Shown here: piece by piece, positions 17,329 to 26,163 of the stretch
How the letters are laid out: each line of letters opens with the position of its first letter
Numbering within the stretch: the first letter of the stretch is position 1
Assembly: GCA_029907345.1 (NCBI GenBank)
Contig: JARYMB010000007.1
Location: forward strand, 35,073 to 99,072
Origin: Methanolinea sp.
Lineage (GTDB): Archaea; Halobacteriota; Methanomicrobia; Methanomicrobiales; Methanospirillaceae
DNA: 64,000 nucleotides
Direction: 5' to 3'
The notes under the pieces: model-generated
Databases searched by the model: none
Seen by the model: only the letters and a program-made list of their open reading frames with translations
Told to the model about the DNA's origin: nothing
Made by a program: the position numbers and the translations under genes

Positions 17329-18110
17329 GCGACCTTCCCGGACTTGTGTTTTTTCACGAACCGGCCTTCGCCTCCGGCCCGTTCGATGACTCCGATGGCA
17401 GCCGAGGCAGCTTTTTCGATAGCCTTTTCCGCTGCCTTGTAATTGCCTGCGGTCACCTTGATGCGGTAGTTGGGTGCACCCACATAGGTAAGCTCGATGT
17501 CGACACCCGGTACTTTTGGTTCTGCAGAGCGAAGCGCCCTGCGGATGATGTTGACGCCATCGGGCTTGCTCGAAGTGAGGACGAGAGTCCCGCTGACCGT
17601 CACGCGCGGTATCTTGACGTTTTCCCTGGCGACCTGTTCGAGTGCGGCCTTTGCGGCCGGGGAGACGGGAAGAGACGCCGCGGTGTCTTCTCCGGTGACG
17701 ATATCCTCAAAAACGGAATATAGGTCGCCGTAACGGGAGTATATCGCTGCCTCGAGGTCTTCCGCCTTCTCGCCGGCGGCGGCAGCGGCAAAGCCGATCC
17801 ACTTGCGTGCCTTGGACTCGTTCTTCCATTCCCGGATCTTCTCGCGGCGCTGGTGCTCGTTGACGTCCTTGAGCGAGAGGTCGATGTGCCCGCGTGACGG
17901 ATCGACGTGGAGGACCTTGCAGACGACTTTCTGGCCCTCGCGGATGTGGTCGCGGATATACTTGATCCAGCCGGTTGCCACCTCCGAGATGGGGATAAGC
18001 CCGACGCGCCCGGGGTACTCGTCGAGGTTGACAAAAGCGGCAAAGTCCTTGACGTCTTTTACAGTGCAGACGACAAGTTCCCCGTTTTCCGGCCAGTCTC
18101 TCTCGCTCAT
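17325..18110 (-). CDS. eif2a: Translation initiation factor aIF2 subunit alpha
   Basis: 261 residues: an N-terminal S1 domain (about 10-85; GELVVCTVKDVKDFAAFVNL), a helical middle, and an alpha-beta C-terminal domain ending in a basic tail. It joins aIF2-gamma in the ternary complex that delivers initiator Met-tRNA. The ATG at 18110 (MSERDWPENGEL) is chosen over longer frames because the S1 domain starts directly after it, 10 bases after the S27e stop. It sits in the L44e-S27e-aIF2alpha-Nop10 operon. Confidence 0.95.
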   Translation of the reverse strand: MSERDWPENGELVVCTVKDVKDFAAFVNLDEYPGRVGLIPISEVATGWIKYIRDHIREGQKVVCKVLHVDPSRGHIDLSLKDVNEHQRREKIREWKNESKARKWIGFAAAAAGEKAEDLEAAIYSRYGDLYSVFEDIVTGEDTAASLPVSPAAKAALEQVARENVKIPRVTVSGTLVLTSSKPDGVNIIRRALRSAEPKVPGVDIELTYVGAPNYRIKVTAGNYKAAEKAIEKAASAAIGVIERAGGEGRFVKKHKSGKVA

Positions 18111-18120
18111 CGGTGACACA

Positions 18121-18309
18121 TCACTCGAATGTCGCAAGGATTTCTGCCTGGAGCCTTGCCTTTCCGCCGGCAGGCTCTGATAAGACCCTTCCGCAGACGA
18201 TGCAGTCGACCCTCGTGCTCGCCTTCTCGAAGACGACCTGCTCGTTCTCGCAGTCAGGGCACTTGACCTTGAAGAACCTGCTGCGGTTCTCCCGGATTTG
18301 CTGGACCAT
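18121..18309 (-). CDS. rps27e: 30S ribosomal protein S27e
   Basis: 62 residues with the C4 zinc ribbon of S27e: CPDCEN, then CIVCGRVL about 17 residues later, and the RSRFFKVKC start. A structural protein of the archaeal small subunit. ATG 18309 lies just after the L44e stop. Confidence 0.95.
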   Translation of the reverse strand: MVQQIRENRSRFFKVKCPDCENEQVVFEKASTRVDCIVCGRVLSEPAGGKARLQAEILATFE

Positions 18310-18314
18310 GCTGT

Positions 18315-18593
18315 TTACTCCTTCAACTCGAACTTGCCGGCGCGGAAACCGGGACGCAGGTGTGCTTTTCCGCAGGCACTGCACCGGTACCGGACGTTTA
18401 CTCTCTTCGTTGGCTTGTCACCGCCGGGGACCTTGGAAAACTTCCCCATGTTCCCGACCGTGCTCCTCCGTGCCTTCTGCCTGTCGATCCAGTGCAGACC
18501 CGAGGTCTTGCTCTTCTTGACCTTCTCCACCTCGTGGGTCTGGTGAGCCCGGCAGAACGGGCAGTATGTCCTGAATTTCTGTGGCATTTTCAT
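18315..18593 (-). CDS. rpl44e: 50S ribosomal protein L44e
   Basis: 92 residues, starting [14 protein letters not shown] and with a second Cys pair in [11 protein letters not shown], the zinc-binding L44e/L36a pattern. It is part of the large-subunit E site. It follows the GINS gene on the same strand after 37 bases and is closely linked to S27e and aIF2-alpha, as in most euryarchaea. Confidence 0.96.
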   Translation of the reverse strand: MKMPQKFRTYCPFCRAHQTHEVEKVKKSKTSGLHWIDRQKARRSTVGNMGKFSKVPGGDKPTKRVNVRYRCSACGKAHLRPGFRAGKFELKE

Positions 18594-18630
18594 GGAATCG
18601 GCCTCTTATTCCGGATATCGAATATCAGTA

Positions 18631-19251
18631 TTATTTGCCCGGGTTGATATTTAAGACTATGTTGCGCTCACACAGGACGTCCGCGTTCCTCGCGGGCAGT
18701 GTCACGATATCCTCCCGGCAAAGGTCGTAAATCCTGCCGTCCACGCCCATGAACGGCTCGACGTCCTGCAGGACCCGCGTGACGACAAAGGAGGGGGTCC
18801 CGGCCGCATCCCCCGCGCCGGTTGCAGGGGCGCAGGGTTCGTTTCCGCCGGAAGGCATGGACACCGGGGTTGGCGGGGCAGTCCCGACGAGGAGCCGGCA
18901 CCGGGCCTGCCCGAGGGCCTGCACGATGAGGTCGTACATTTCCCTCTCTTCGGGAAGCAGCCTCTTTAACTCGTCGCGGTCGATATAGTGCCCGTCTTCC
19001 TGGGTACGTGCGAGCGAGAGTATCTTTTCCGCCCGGATATGGAAGAGGTCGGAAAGTGTCTCGCGCATCGCGTGGATACGCTGGATGAGAACCTGGGCCT
19101 CGTCCGAGAAGGGGTCACTGCATGCATGGAGCTCTCCATACAGGTCCCCGAGGCTCTTTTGGGCCGATGCGAAGAGGTCGTGGGGGATGTGGACCAGCCG
19201 CCCGGTCTCCCTCTCGGAGAGGAGGATTATCCGCAGCTCGTCGAGGTTCAT
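18631..19251 (-). CDS. Archaeal GINS complex subunit (Gins51/15)
   Basis: 206 residues. The N-terminal two-thirds are helical (MNLDELRIILLSERETGRL; GHYIDRDELKRLLPEEREMYDLI). A low-complexity linker at about 125-150 (Ala, Pro, Gly) follows, then a beta-rich B domain (FVVTRVLQDVEPFMGVDGRIYDL) at the C terminus, the order of the Gins51/15 type. GINS is part of the CMG replicative helicase. Its start overlaps the PriS stop by four bases, a conserved archaeal pairing. Confidence 0.87.
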   Translation of the reverse strand: MNLDELRIILLSERETGRLVHIPHDLFASAQKSLGDLYGELHACSDPFSDEAQVLIQRIHAMRETLSDLFHIRAEKILSLARTQEDGHYIDRDELKRLLPEEREMYDLIVQALGQARCRLLVGTAPPTPVSMPSGGNEPCAPATGAGDAAGTPSFVVTRVLQDVEPFMGVDGRIYDLCREDIVTLPARNADVLCERNIVLNINPGK

Positions 19252-20405
19252 GCCCTGCTCCCCCCTGCGATCTCGGCTGCGCCCCGGCAGCAGAGGAAGA
19301 CCGCGAGGGCCTCGGGAACGCGTGCGTATCCTTTTTCCAGCCTGTACACGGATCCGAGGATGGGCATCGTGAGGGGGAAGGCAACATCGACAGCGACCTC
19401 GCGGTCCGAAAAGACCACGGCGTCCACGAGGGGATCGAAACCGGTCAGCTCGCCGGGTGCAAGAGGGGTCACCCGGAAGCCGCTCCCGCCGTGGAGGGAC
19501 GTGGGCATGCGAATCAGCCTCTTCGTATCGGTTGTCACGGGTTCGTCGGCAAGGGCCGCCCTGTCCCGGAGCAGGGCCGGAAAGCGACCCTCCCGGTCGG
19601 ATGAAAGGCCACGGATGACCCGGGAGATGACCGGGTCACGCAGGGAGAGCTCGCGGGGGGCGCTCTCGAGGAGCGAAAGGATGGACGGTATCCGTCGGAT
19701 GAACTCCTCAGCGGTCGTCTTTCCCACCCCCTCGAGGGCCGTCAGCGTGGCAACCCTTTCCTTCTCCTCCAGGCTCTCCAGCCATAGCAGGTACTCGGCG
19801 AGTGCATCTATATAGCGATGATGCCATCCGCGGGGTGAAAGTGTCCTGTGCGAGAGGACGCGTCCCGGGTCAAGGCCGATACCGCAGACGTAATCGATGA
19901 TCTCCCGCCTCTCGCTGCTGCCGAAGTCCCGGACGGCCGGATCCCTGACGTGCACGTGGTATCCCCTGCCTCCCGAAAAGACTACCTCCACGTCTTTTTC
20001 GGAAAAACCGAGTTCCCCGGTGAGCATTTCCAGGAGTTTTTCCGTCTCTTCCCGGACGCGTTCGAGCATCCGGTCATAGGGTCCCCGCATGAGGTGGTCT
20101 GCGTCGAGATCGAAGATGAGGTCGGCGCCGAGCCACCCCTTCTCGGCCATGGTCGGTGCACCGGGCCTGCTGTAGTAGGCCGTCGAGTAGTACGCGTGGG
20201 CCGGGACCATGCTCCGGATGTAGGAGAAGACCTCGTCGCGAGTTTCGAACCCCAGGTGCCTGCGCATGCGTGTATCGGTGGCATCCGGTTCGAAGAAGAT
20301 GAAGGCCCATTCCCGCTGGGGTACGGAGGGCGGCGGGAGGAGGAGGGCGTTTTCGTAGTACGAGGAGAAACGCTGGCGCAGGAACTCGAATGTGGCAGCC
20401 TTCAT
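19248..20405 (-). CDS. priS: DNA primase small (catalytic) subunit PriS
   Basis: 385 residues. The catalytic acidic motif is FDLDADHL (about 97-104) and the nucleotide-binding motif is SGGRGYHVHV (about 143-152). A later conserved region (RMPTSLHGGSGFRV) contains the third motif. It makes RNA/DNA primers with PriL, which is not in the window. It overlaps elp3 upstream and GINS downstream by four bases each, so all three are probably co-translated from one transcript. Confidence 0.95.
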   Translation of the reverse strand: MKAATFEFLRQRFSSYYENALLLPPPSVPQREWAFIFFEPDATDTRMRRHLGFETRDEVFSYIRSMVPAHAYYSTAYYSRPGAPTMAEKGWLGADLIFDLDADHLMRGPYDRMLERVREETEKLLEMLTGELGFSEKDVEVVFSGGRGYHVHVRDPAVRDFGSSERREIIDYVCGIGLDPGRVLSHRTLSPRGWHHRYIDALAEYLLWLESLEEKERVATLTALEGVGKTTAEEFIRRIPSILSLLESAPRELSLRDPVISRVIRGLSSDREGRFPALLRDRAALADEPVTTDTKRLIRMPTSLHGGSGFRVTPLAPGELTGFDPLVDAVVFSDREVAVDVAFPLTMPILGSVYRLEKGYARVPEALAVFLCCRGAAEIAGGSRA

Positions 20406-21976
20406 GCAAGCTTCTTGTGCATGTATGGTCCCCGCCGCTCATATCCGTGACGCCGGTAGTAGGGCCGGACACCGATCCCGCTCATGACGGTGATCGCACG
20501 GTATCCTTCCGATGCCGCGGTCTCCTCCGTGGCAGAGAGGAGTGCCTTCCCGAACATGCGGTGCTGCCTCTGTTCTGCCGACGGAAAACTCCCGAGCGGC
20601 ACGACGCTTCCGTACACGTGGAGTTCGCGGAGGAGGGCCGAGCCTTCCGTTTCGGGCCGCCACCTCTCTCCGCCGGTGCGGAGCCGGGCAAATCCTATCA
20701 GGGCACTGCCCGAGACGACCGAGATGAAGTATTCGCGCCCCCCGCATGCATCGTAGGAGAAGACCGAGAGTTCTTCCGGGCCCCCTCCCTCCGACCTGCC
20801 TGCCTCGCGGCACCGGATGCACCGGCACGCCTTTCCCATCGCGGCAAGGCGCTGCTGGCAGAGCTGGCGGAAGTTGCTGTGCCGCGACCCTGCAACGATC
20901 AGCCGTGCCGGGATATCGCGCTGGATACGCTGGAGCCTGACGTAGCAGGGCAGGAGCGACTTTGCATAGGCAACGAGGTCGATGAGGGTGTCCTCGGGGT
21001 ACGGCGAGTACTGCCCCTGCTTCCAGAGTTCCTCGATCCCGGAGCCGGGCGTGACGAGTGTCGGGTATATCTTGAGAAAATCGGGCCGGAAGCAAGGGTT
21101 GTCGAAGAGCTCGCGGAACATCCAGCGGTCCCGTTCGATGTCGCTTCCCGGGAGGTTTGGCATGACGTGGTACCCGACCTTGATCCCCGCATTCCGCAGC
21201 AGGCACGTCGCCTCCACCGTGTCTGCGAACGTGCAGCCCCGCCTGTTGAAGGAGAGGATGGAATCGTCGAGGTGCTGGACCCCCAGTTCAACCTTGGTCA
21301 CCCCGAGATCGAGCATCCGGTTGATATGTTCCTTCCTGCACCAGTCGGGACGTGTCTCGAACGTGGTGGCAACGCACCGGACCGGCGAGAACTCGTTCTC
21401 CGCAAAGACGCGTGCCGTGTCCGCCCGGGAGACCCGGACGGTCCCCCTGTATTCGTTCATGGCGCGGACGCATTCCCTGACGAACCATTCCTGGTAGTCC
21501 GCCGGCCGGGACGTCATCGTTCCCCCCATCACGATCAGTTCCACCTTGTCGACGTGGTGTCCCAGGAGCTCGAACTGCTCGAGGCGTGCCCTGACCTGTG
21601 CATACGGATCGTATCCGTGGTCACGTGCCCGCAATGCCGCAGGTTCCTCACCCGTGTAGCTCTGGGGCGACTGGAACGGGTGATCCGGCCCCCCGGGGCA
21701 GGGGAGGCATTTCCCGTGGGGGCAGGGGAAGGGGGACGTCATCACGGCGACGGGTGCAACACCCGAGAGCGTCCGCGTCGGTTTGACGAGGAGGAGCCTC
21801 CGGAGGAGGGTCCGTTCTTCCGGTGTCGCCGCAGCAAGGAGAGCGGAGTTCCGGGGAACCGCCGGAGCGCCGTGTTTCCTGCAGACCTCGACCTTGATCT
21901 TCGTGACGTCTTCGGGCCGGGTCGCACGGGAGATGAGGGCCCAGAGTATCTCGCGGGAGATATCGGGCTCTTGCAT
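20402..21976 (-). CDS. elp3: Elp3-type tRNA uridine(34) acetyltransferase
   Basis: 524 residues. The radical-SAM domain has the Elp3 cysteine cluster CPHGKCLPC near residue 90-100, and VELGVQHLDD and GYHVMPNLPG downstream. The GNAT acetyltransferase domain fills the last 95 residues (HRMFGKALLSATEETA; PYYRRHGYER). It forms the cm5-type wobble-uridine modification. ATG 21976 (MQEPDISREILWALI) is chosen because the family starts here. Upstream sequence belongs to the UPF0058 gene in another phase. Confidence 0.94.
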   Translation of the reverse strand: MQEPDISREILWALISRATRPEDVTKIKVEVCRKHGAPAVPRNSALLAAATPEERTLLRRLLLVKPTRTLSGVAPVAVMTSPFPCPHGKCLPCPGGPDHPFQSPQSYTGEEPAALRARDHGYDPYAQVRARLEQFELLGHHVDKVELIVMGGTMTSRPADYQEWFVRECVRAMNEYRGTVRVSRADTARVFAENEFSPVRCVATTFETRPDWCRKEHINRMLDLGVTKVELGVQHLDDSILSFNRRGCTFADTVEATCLLRNAGIKVGYHVMPNLPGSDIERDRWMFRELFDNPCFRPDFLKIYPTLVTPGSGIEELWKQGQYSPYPEDTLIDLVAYAKSLLPCYVRLQRIQRDIPARLIVAGSRHSNFRQLCQQRLAAMGKACRCIRCREAGRSEGGGPEELSVFSYDACGGREYFISVVSGSALIGFARLRTGGERWRPETEGSALLRELHVYGSVVPLGSFPSAEQRQHRMFGKALLSATEETAASEGYRAITVMSGIGVRPYYRRHGYERRGPYMHKKLA

Positions 21977-21987
21977 GGAGGAGAAAA

Positions 21988-22254
21988 TCAGTGTTCGGCA
22001 GCGACCTGCCCGGAGGCCGCCTCGGGGGAATATCCGACCCTCATCATCTGGCTGTTGCGCAGGTGGGTGACAATCTCTTCGCCGAGGGCCAAAATAGCAT
22101 CCTTGTGGCACTTCTTGTTCTTGTGGATGTGGACAGGAGAGATCTCGAGGGAATTGTACCGTTTTGTCGGAATTTCCTGGTTGGTGATGGTTTCGTAGTA
22201 TTTCTTGATGTGGATCATCAGCATGTGGAGATGGAGGAGCTCTTCCTTTTGCAC
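21988..22254 (-). CDS. UPF0058 family protein
   Basis: 88 residues with the UPF0058 pattern: a helical start MQKEELLHLHMLMIHIKKYYE, then SPVHIHKNKKCHKDAILALGEEI. The His and Cys residues in VHIHKNKKCHK could bind a metal. Function unknown; the family is restricted to euryarchaea. It heads the minus-strand block and ends 11 bases before elp3, suggesting one long transcript. Confidence 0.85.
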   Translation of the reverse strand: MQKEELLHLHMLMIHIKKYYETITNQEIPTKRYNSLEISPVHIHKNKKCHKDAILALGEEIVTHLRNSQMMRVGYSPEAASGQVAAEH

Positions 22255-22271
22255 ACTATCACCTTCTTCAA

Positions 22272-23192
22272 ATGACTACTTTTTTCCTGACCAGATATAC
22301 TTTATTGGTGACCTTTATATCGGACTTTTCGCGCGCTGCAGGCGTCCTTGCGGGGCTTGCAATTGGTGATGCATTGGGTGCGCCCTTCGAGGGAGGACCA
22401 CCTCCGGGGGTGGCCGTCCGCTCGTTCTTCGCGGGGGGCAGAAACCCGCGGAAAGCAGGGGAATTCACGGATGACACGTTCCAGGCGCTTGCCCTGGCCG
22501 AGTCTCTCGTTGCATGCCGCGGTTTTTCCCCGGAGGACTTCATGGTCAGGCTCGTGAGGGACTATTCGCTGCACCGCGGGTTCTACGGCCCGACCTCGGC
22601 CGCGGTTTTTTCCCTCGTCCGGAAGGGAACCGGCATCCACGAAGCGGCGTCCCGCGTCCATGCCGCCCGGGGATGGAGCAGGAGCAACGGGAGCGTGATG
22701 CGGGGTGCGCCGATCGGGGTCTTTTACTCCGGCCCGGAGGTGGAAGCGGTCTCGTACGCATGTTCTGCGCTGACCCACGCGGACCCGGTGCCGGGGGCCT
22801 GCTCGGCGTTCGTGAACCGCATGGTGAGCGACATGTGCCGGGGCATCTCCCGGGCTGTGGCACACGGCCGGGCTCTGCGGAGGTGCCGCGATGCCGAGGT
22901 CGCCCGGATGCTGGGGTGCTACGAGTCCGCCACCCCTGTTGCCGGCCTCGATGCGCTCGAGGCGACGCACGCCGCCCTCACGGTCTTCATGCGCTCGGAC
23001 AGGTTTTCCGACTGCGTCTCCCTTGCTGTCGGCCTTGGCGGCGATACCGACACGGTGGCTGCAATCGCGGGTGCCCTTGCGGGAGCCCTGTACGGTCTCG
23101 ACGGGATACCCCCTGAATGGGTGGCACACCTCGCAGGCCGGGAGAGGGTGCTTTCCGTTGCCCATGCCCTCTGGTCCGGACGACGGGGATGA
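22272..23192 (+). CDS. ADP-ribosylglycohydrolase family protein
   Basis: 306 residues with all family motifs: GLAIGDALGAPFEG, the Mg-binding TDDT in GEFTDDTFQALA, SNGSVMRGAPIG and the C-terminal GGDTDTVAAIAGALAGALYG. It removes ADP-ribose from proteins or small molecules (DraG/ARH type). No partner ADP-ribosyltransferase is adjacent. The first 12 residues are not family-like and a GTG at 22308 would give a more typical start, so the start is uncertain. Its start is only 17 bases from the divergent UPF0058 start. Confidence 0.88.
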   Translation: MTTFFLTRYTLLVTFISDFSRAAGVLAGLAIGDALGAPFEGGPPPGVAVRSFFAGGRNPRKAGEFTDDTFQALALAESLVACRGFSPEDFMVRLVRDYSLHRGFYGPTSAAVFSLVRKGTGIHEAASRVHAARGWSRSNGSVMRGAPIGVFYSGPEVEAVSYACSALTHADPVPGACSAFVNRMVSDMCRGISRAVAHGRALRRCRDAEVARMLGCYESATPVAGLDALEATHAALTVFMRSDRFSDCVSLAVGLGGDTDTVAAIAGALAGALYGLDGIPPEWVAHLAGRERVLSVAHALWSGRRG

Positions 23193-23205
23193 GCAGGCGG
23201 GGTTT

Positions 23206-23667
23206 TCAGGCTGCCCGGAGCTCAACGAGCTGGAGTTTCCATCCCCTCTCGCAGGCACCCGGCGCACTCCCGATGACTTCTGCGACCACGTACTTCTCGC
23301 CGGGGATAACCCCTTCCGGGTTACAGAGGGAGAAGTTCTCACAGTTCTGCCGCGTGCAGGAGGTCTCGAAGACTATCCGGGTGTTCCTGATGGCCATGTC
23401 GGCGCTGATGAGGGCGCGGACGGGAGCCTCCACGACCTCGACGGCACAGGCGTCCTGGTCGTGCACGCTGCAGGAGTGGCGGGTCTTGCGGACACCCACG
23501 ATGAGGTACTTTCTCCCCTTCTGGAGGTTGTGGCAGGCCTTCTTCACGGAACACCCGTCGCACTCGGGAAGCGGCCCCTCGTAAATGAATTCAAGGCCCA
23601 CCTGTGCGATCGTGCTCCCGATGAGGGTGACCCTCGGTTTCTGTTCTGCCGCCTTTTCACTCTTCAT
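23206..23667 (-). CDS. UPF0179 family protein
   Basis: 153 residues with eight or more conserved cysteines in spaced pairs (CDGCSVKKAC, CSVHDQDAC, CTRQNCENFSLC), matching the archaeal UPF0179 family. Such spacing suggests a metal or iron-sulfur cluster site; the function is unknown. The start overlaps the end of egsA by 11 bases, so they are co-transcribed. Confidence 0.85.
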   Translation of the reverse strand: MKSEKAAEQKPRVTLIGSTIAQVGLEFIYEGPLPECDGCSVKKACHNLQKGRKYLIVGVRKTRHSCSVHDQDACAVEVVEAPVRALISADMAIRNTRIVFETSCTRQNCENFSLCNPEGVIPGEKYVVAEVIGSAPGACERGWKLQLVELRAA

Positions 23668-24739
23668 AGAGCATCTTCACGAGCCTGGTTGCCGATTCCC
23701 GTGACAGTCCGGTATCGAGGATAGTGAACCTCTCCGGCCGGATGGTCCGTGCTGCAAGGAGTGCCTCGACTGCCGTGGCATCATCGATCCCGAGATCGCG
23801 GGGGGTGGTGGGGGCCCCGATGGCACGCAGTGCCGCCTTAATCGCCCGCCAGTCACCGCCGTGCAGGTACATCACCATGATCGTCCCTATCCCGCACGCC
23901 TCGCCGTGCAGGACCTTTCCCGGCGCAAGCCTCTCCAGGGCATGCCCGAACTTGTGTTCACCCCCGGATGCCGGGCGGGACGACCCGGCAATGCTCATCG
24001 CGACACCCGACGAGACGAGGGCCTTTGTGACCATCCAGGCAGACTCCTCGCTGTGCGGCTTGATGCTGCGGGCGTTCTTCATCAGGAGCTCGGCGGTCAT
24101 CCGTGAGAGGGCGATTGCGTACTCGCTTATCACCTCGTGCCTGAGCCGGTGCGCCAGTTCCCAGTCGAGCACTGCAGTGGAGTTGGAAATGACGTCGGCG
24201 CAGCCCGCTGCGAGGAGCCGGTGGGGTGCGGCAGCGATGATCCCGGTATCGGCAACGATGCCCATCGGGGGGTGCGCCTCCAGGGATGCGTTGCCGTCCA
24301 CGAGGGGAACCGACGCCCTCGCCGACGCGATCCCGTCGTGCGATGCAGCAGTCGGGACGGAGAGGAAGGGGCGATCGAGGTTGTAGGAGACGATCTTCGC
24401 GCAGTCGATGACCCGGCCGCCCCCGACGCCCACGAGGAATCCGGCACCGCGGGCAGCCTCCTCGGCCTCCGCGATGGTCTCCATGCTCATCTCCCTGACG
24501 GTGAACGTGGAAACGCTGTACTTCTTTCCGAGGAGGGAGACCACGCGGTCGCCGGCACATTTCCGCGTGTTCTCTCCCCCAAAAAGGACCATGGCCCCGT
24601 CTTCGAGGCAGAGGTCGGCGCAGACCTCGGGGATCTGGGAAATAACGTCATGGCCGATGACAACGTCGCGGGGGAGCTGCATCCACCGCGATTTGTCAAA
24701 ACCCTTTGTTTTGAGTAATTTTATCGGGTCTGCGCTCAT
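23657..24739 (-). CDS. egsA: NAD(P)-dependent glycerol-1-phosphate dehydrogenase
   Basis: 360 residues of the iron-type alcohol dehydrogenase fold. Visible are the dinucleotide motif GVGGGRVIDCAK, the AASHDGIASARAS loop, metal ligands in GCADVISN, GGEHKFGHALE and LHGEACGIGT. It makes sn-glycerol-1-phosphate, the archaeal lipid backbone. The ATG lies 12 bases from the divergent DUF63 start, so its promoter must sit inside the DUF63 coding sequence. Confidence 0.95.
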   Translation of the reverse strand: MSADPIKLLKTKGFDKSRWMQLPRDVVIGHDVISQIPEVCADLCLEDGAMVLFGGENTRKCAGDRVVSLLGKKYSVSTFTVREMSMETIAEAEEAARGAGFLVGVGGGRVIDCAKIVSYNLDRPFLSVPTAASHDGIASARASVPLVDGNASLEAHPPMGIVADTGIIAAAPHRLLAAGCADVISNSTAVLDWELAHRLRHEVISEYAIALSRMTAELLMKNARSIKPHSEESAWMVTKALVSSGVAMSIAGSSRPASGGEHKFGHALERLAPGKVLHGEACGIGTIMVMYLHGGDWRAIKAALRAIGAPTTPRDLGIDDATAVEALLAARTIRPERFTILDTGLSRESATRLVKMLYEE

Positions 24740-24780
24740 AAGTATCCGGAAATGATTGGGGATTTCATAGAGAAATATTA
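24717..24780. promoter_or_regulatory. Interlocked divergent promoters of egsA and the DUF63 gene
   Basis: The two starts are 12 bases apart. TAATTTTATC (24717-24726, inside egsA) lies about 31 bases before the DUF63 ATG. AT-rich GATTTCATAG to AAATATTA (24761-24780, inside the DUF63 gene) lies 27-37 bases before the egsA ATG. Each TATA element therefore appears to be inside the other gene's first codons, which implies leaderless transcripts. Confidence 0.45.
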
Positions 24781-25600
24781 CATCGATCCGATCCGTTACG
24801 GGCAGCCTTACAACGTGGTGGATACGACGACCTACGCTCTGGTTCTGATCATTGCCCTATATATCATTTATCGCTGGCTGTCGCGGTCCCGGACGATCCG
24901 CATCGACAGGGACTTTGTCCTCGTGACGCTCCCCTACGTGGTGATGGGGGGTCTCCTCCGCGTGGTGGAGGATACGGGGATCGTCCCGGTCGGCTGGAAC
25001 TACCTCCTGATCACCCCGCTCATCTACTTTGTCATGTTCCTCTATACCGCCGGGGTACTCTTTGTTTCCGTGACCCTGCAGGAACACGGGTATATCCGGG
25101 ATTATCACCGTCCCTATGCCGGTGCCGGTATTGCGGGTGCGGTGGTCACCGGCCTCGTGCTCGTCTCTTTCGGCCTTAAAAACGGGGTCATCGCTCCCGA
25201 CGTCCTCTTCATCATCCTCTTGCTTGCGGCGGGCACCACCGCCGCCGTCTGGCTCGTGATGCGCAGGGTACTTTCCTGGGAGTACGTCAGCGATCCCCTT
25301 TACGTCACCCTCCTCTTCGGGCAGCTCCTCGACGCGAGCGCCACGAGCTACGGGATCGACCTTCACCCCCTGCACTACGTGGAAGTGCACGTCGTGGGTT
25401 CACACCTGATAGAATGGACGGGCACGGCATTTTCGATGTTCGCCCTCAAGCTCCTCGTCCTCTTCCCGGGGATTTACATCCTCCAGAGGTTCCGGTCGGA
25501 GGGCCCGCAGGCACTCTGGCACCTGATCCTCCTCGCCATGATCACCGTTGGCCTTGCACCGGGAATCAGGGACATGGCACGGATGGTGCTCTATGTCTGA
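24752..25600 (+). CDS. DUF63 family integral membrane protein
   Basis: 282 residues with about eight hydrophobic helices. The conserved DUF63 features are the start IEKYYIDPIRYGQPYNVVDT, MGGLLRVVEDTG and the polar intramembrane motif DASATSYGIDLHPLHYVEVH. Function unknown; it is a core euryarchaeal membrane protein. Its stop overlaps the SpoIIM gene start by eight bases. Confidence 0.88.
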   Translation: MIGDFIEKYYIDPIRYGQPYNVVDTTTYALVLIIALYIIYRWLSRSRTIRIDRDFVLVTLPYVVMGGLLRVVEDTGIVPVGWNYLLITPLIYFVMFLYTAGVLFVSVTLQEHGYIRDYHRPYAGAGIAGAVVTGLVLVSFGLKNGVIAPDVLFIILLLAAGTTAAVWLVMRRVLSWEYVSDPLYVTLLFGQLLDASATSYGIDLHPLHYVEVHVVGSHLIEWTGTAFSMFALKLLVLFPGIYILQRFRSEGPQALWHLILLAMITVGLAPGIRDMARMVLYV

Positions 25601-26153
25601 CCTTGCCCGGAACATGGTCACGGCGGCTGTCATCCTCGCTGTCTCCATCGGCATGGGAATTTTCGCGACGGTGCAGGATCCCTCCACCGGAGAGAAGGTC
25701 ATCTCGGTGCTCCGCGACACGATCCTGGGCGGCAGTGCAGATATGTCGGGTCCCATCCTGGCCGTCAATCTCTTTTTCAATAACCTGCAGGCGTGCCTCG
25801 TGATGTTCCTCGGCGGGGCATCCCTTGGCATCATGACGGTGTTCATCATCACCGTGAACGGGTTCGTCATCGGCTCCGTGCTCGAACTCGTGCGCCAGCA
25901 GCACAGCCTTGCATTCGTGGCGGCCGCCATCGTTCCCCACGGCATCTTCGAGATCCCGGCATTCCTCCTGTCAGGGGCACTCGGGTTCATGCTCGCCCGG
26001 GCGCTCTGGAACGAGTGGATGTCAGGAAGCGACGCAGCCGCAGAGGCAGCAGCCCTCGGGAAAACGTTCCTTTTCCGCGTCGTGCCGCTCGTCGCTGTCG
26101 CAGCACTCGTAGAGGCATTTATTACGCCACAAATCCTACATTTCCTCGTTTGA
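25593..26153 (+). CDS. Stage II sporulation protein M-like (SpoIIM/DUF95) membrane protein
   Basis: 186 residues with five membrane helices and the SpoIIM signature ([48 protein letters not shown]). In archaea the family is found in non-sporulating cells and its role is unknown. ATG 25593 overlaps the end of the DUF63 gene, so the two are co-translated. proS follows almost directly. Confidence 0.88.
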   Translation: MSDLARNMVTAAVILAVSIGMGIFATVQDPSTGEKVISVLRDTILGGSADMSGPILAVNLFFNNLQACLVMFLGGASLGIMTVFIITVNGFVIGSVLELVRQQHSLAFVAAAIVPHGIFEIPAFLLSGALGFMLARALWNEWMSGSDAAAEAAALGKTFLFRVVPLVAVAALVEAFITPQILHFLV

Positions 26154-26163
26154 GGTGCATTTT

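Noticed and set aside
20390..22198. A 602-codon open frame on the plus strand
   Set aside because: It is antisense to elp3, which has all radical-SAM and GNAT motifs; the product is low-complexity and matches nothing.
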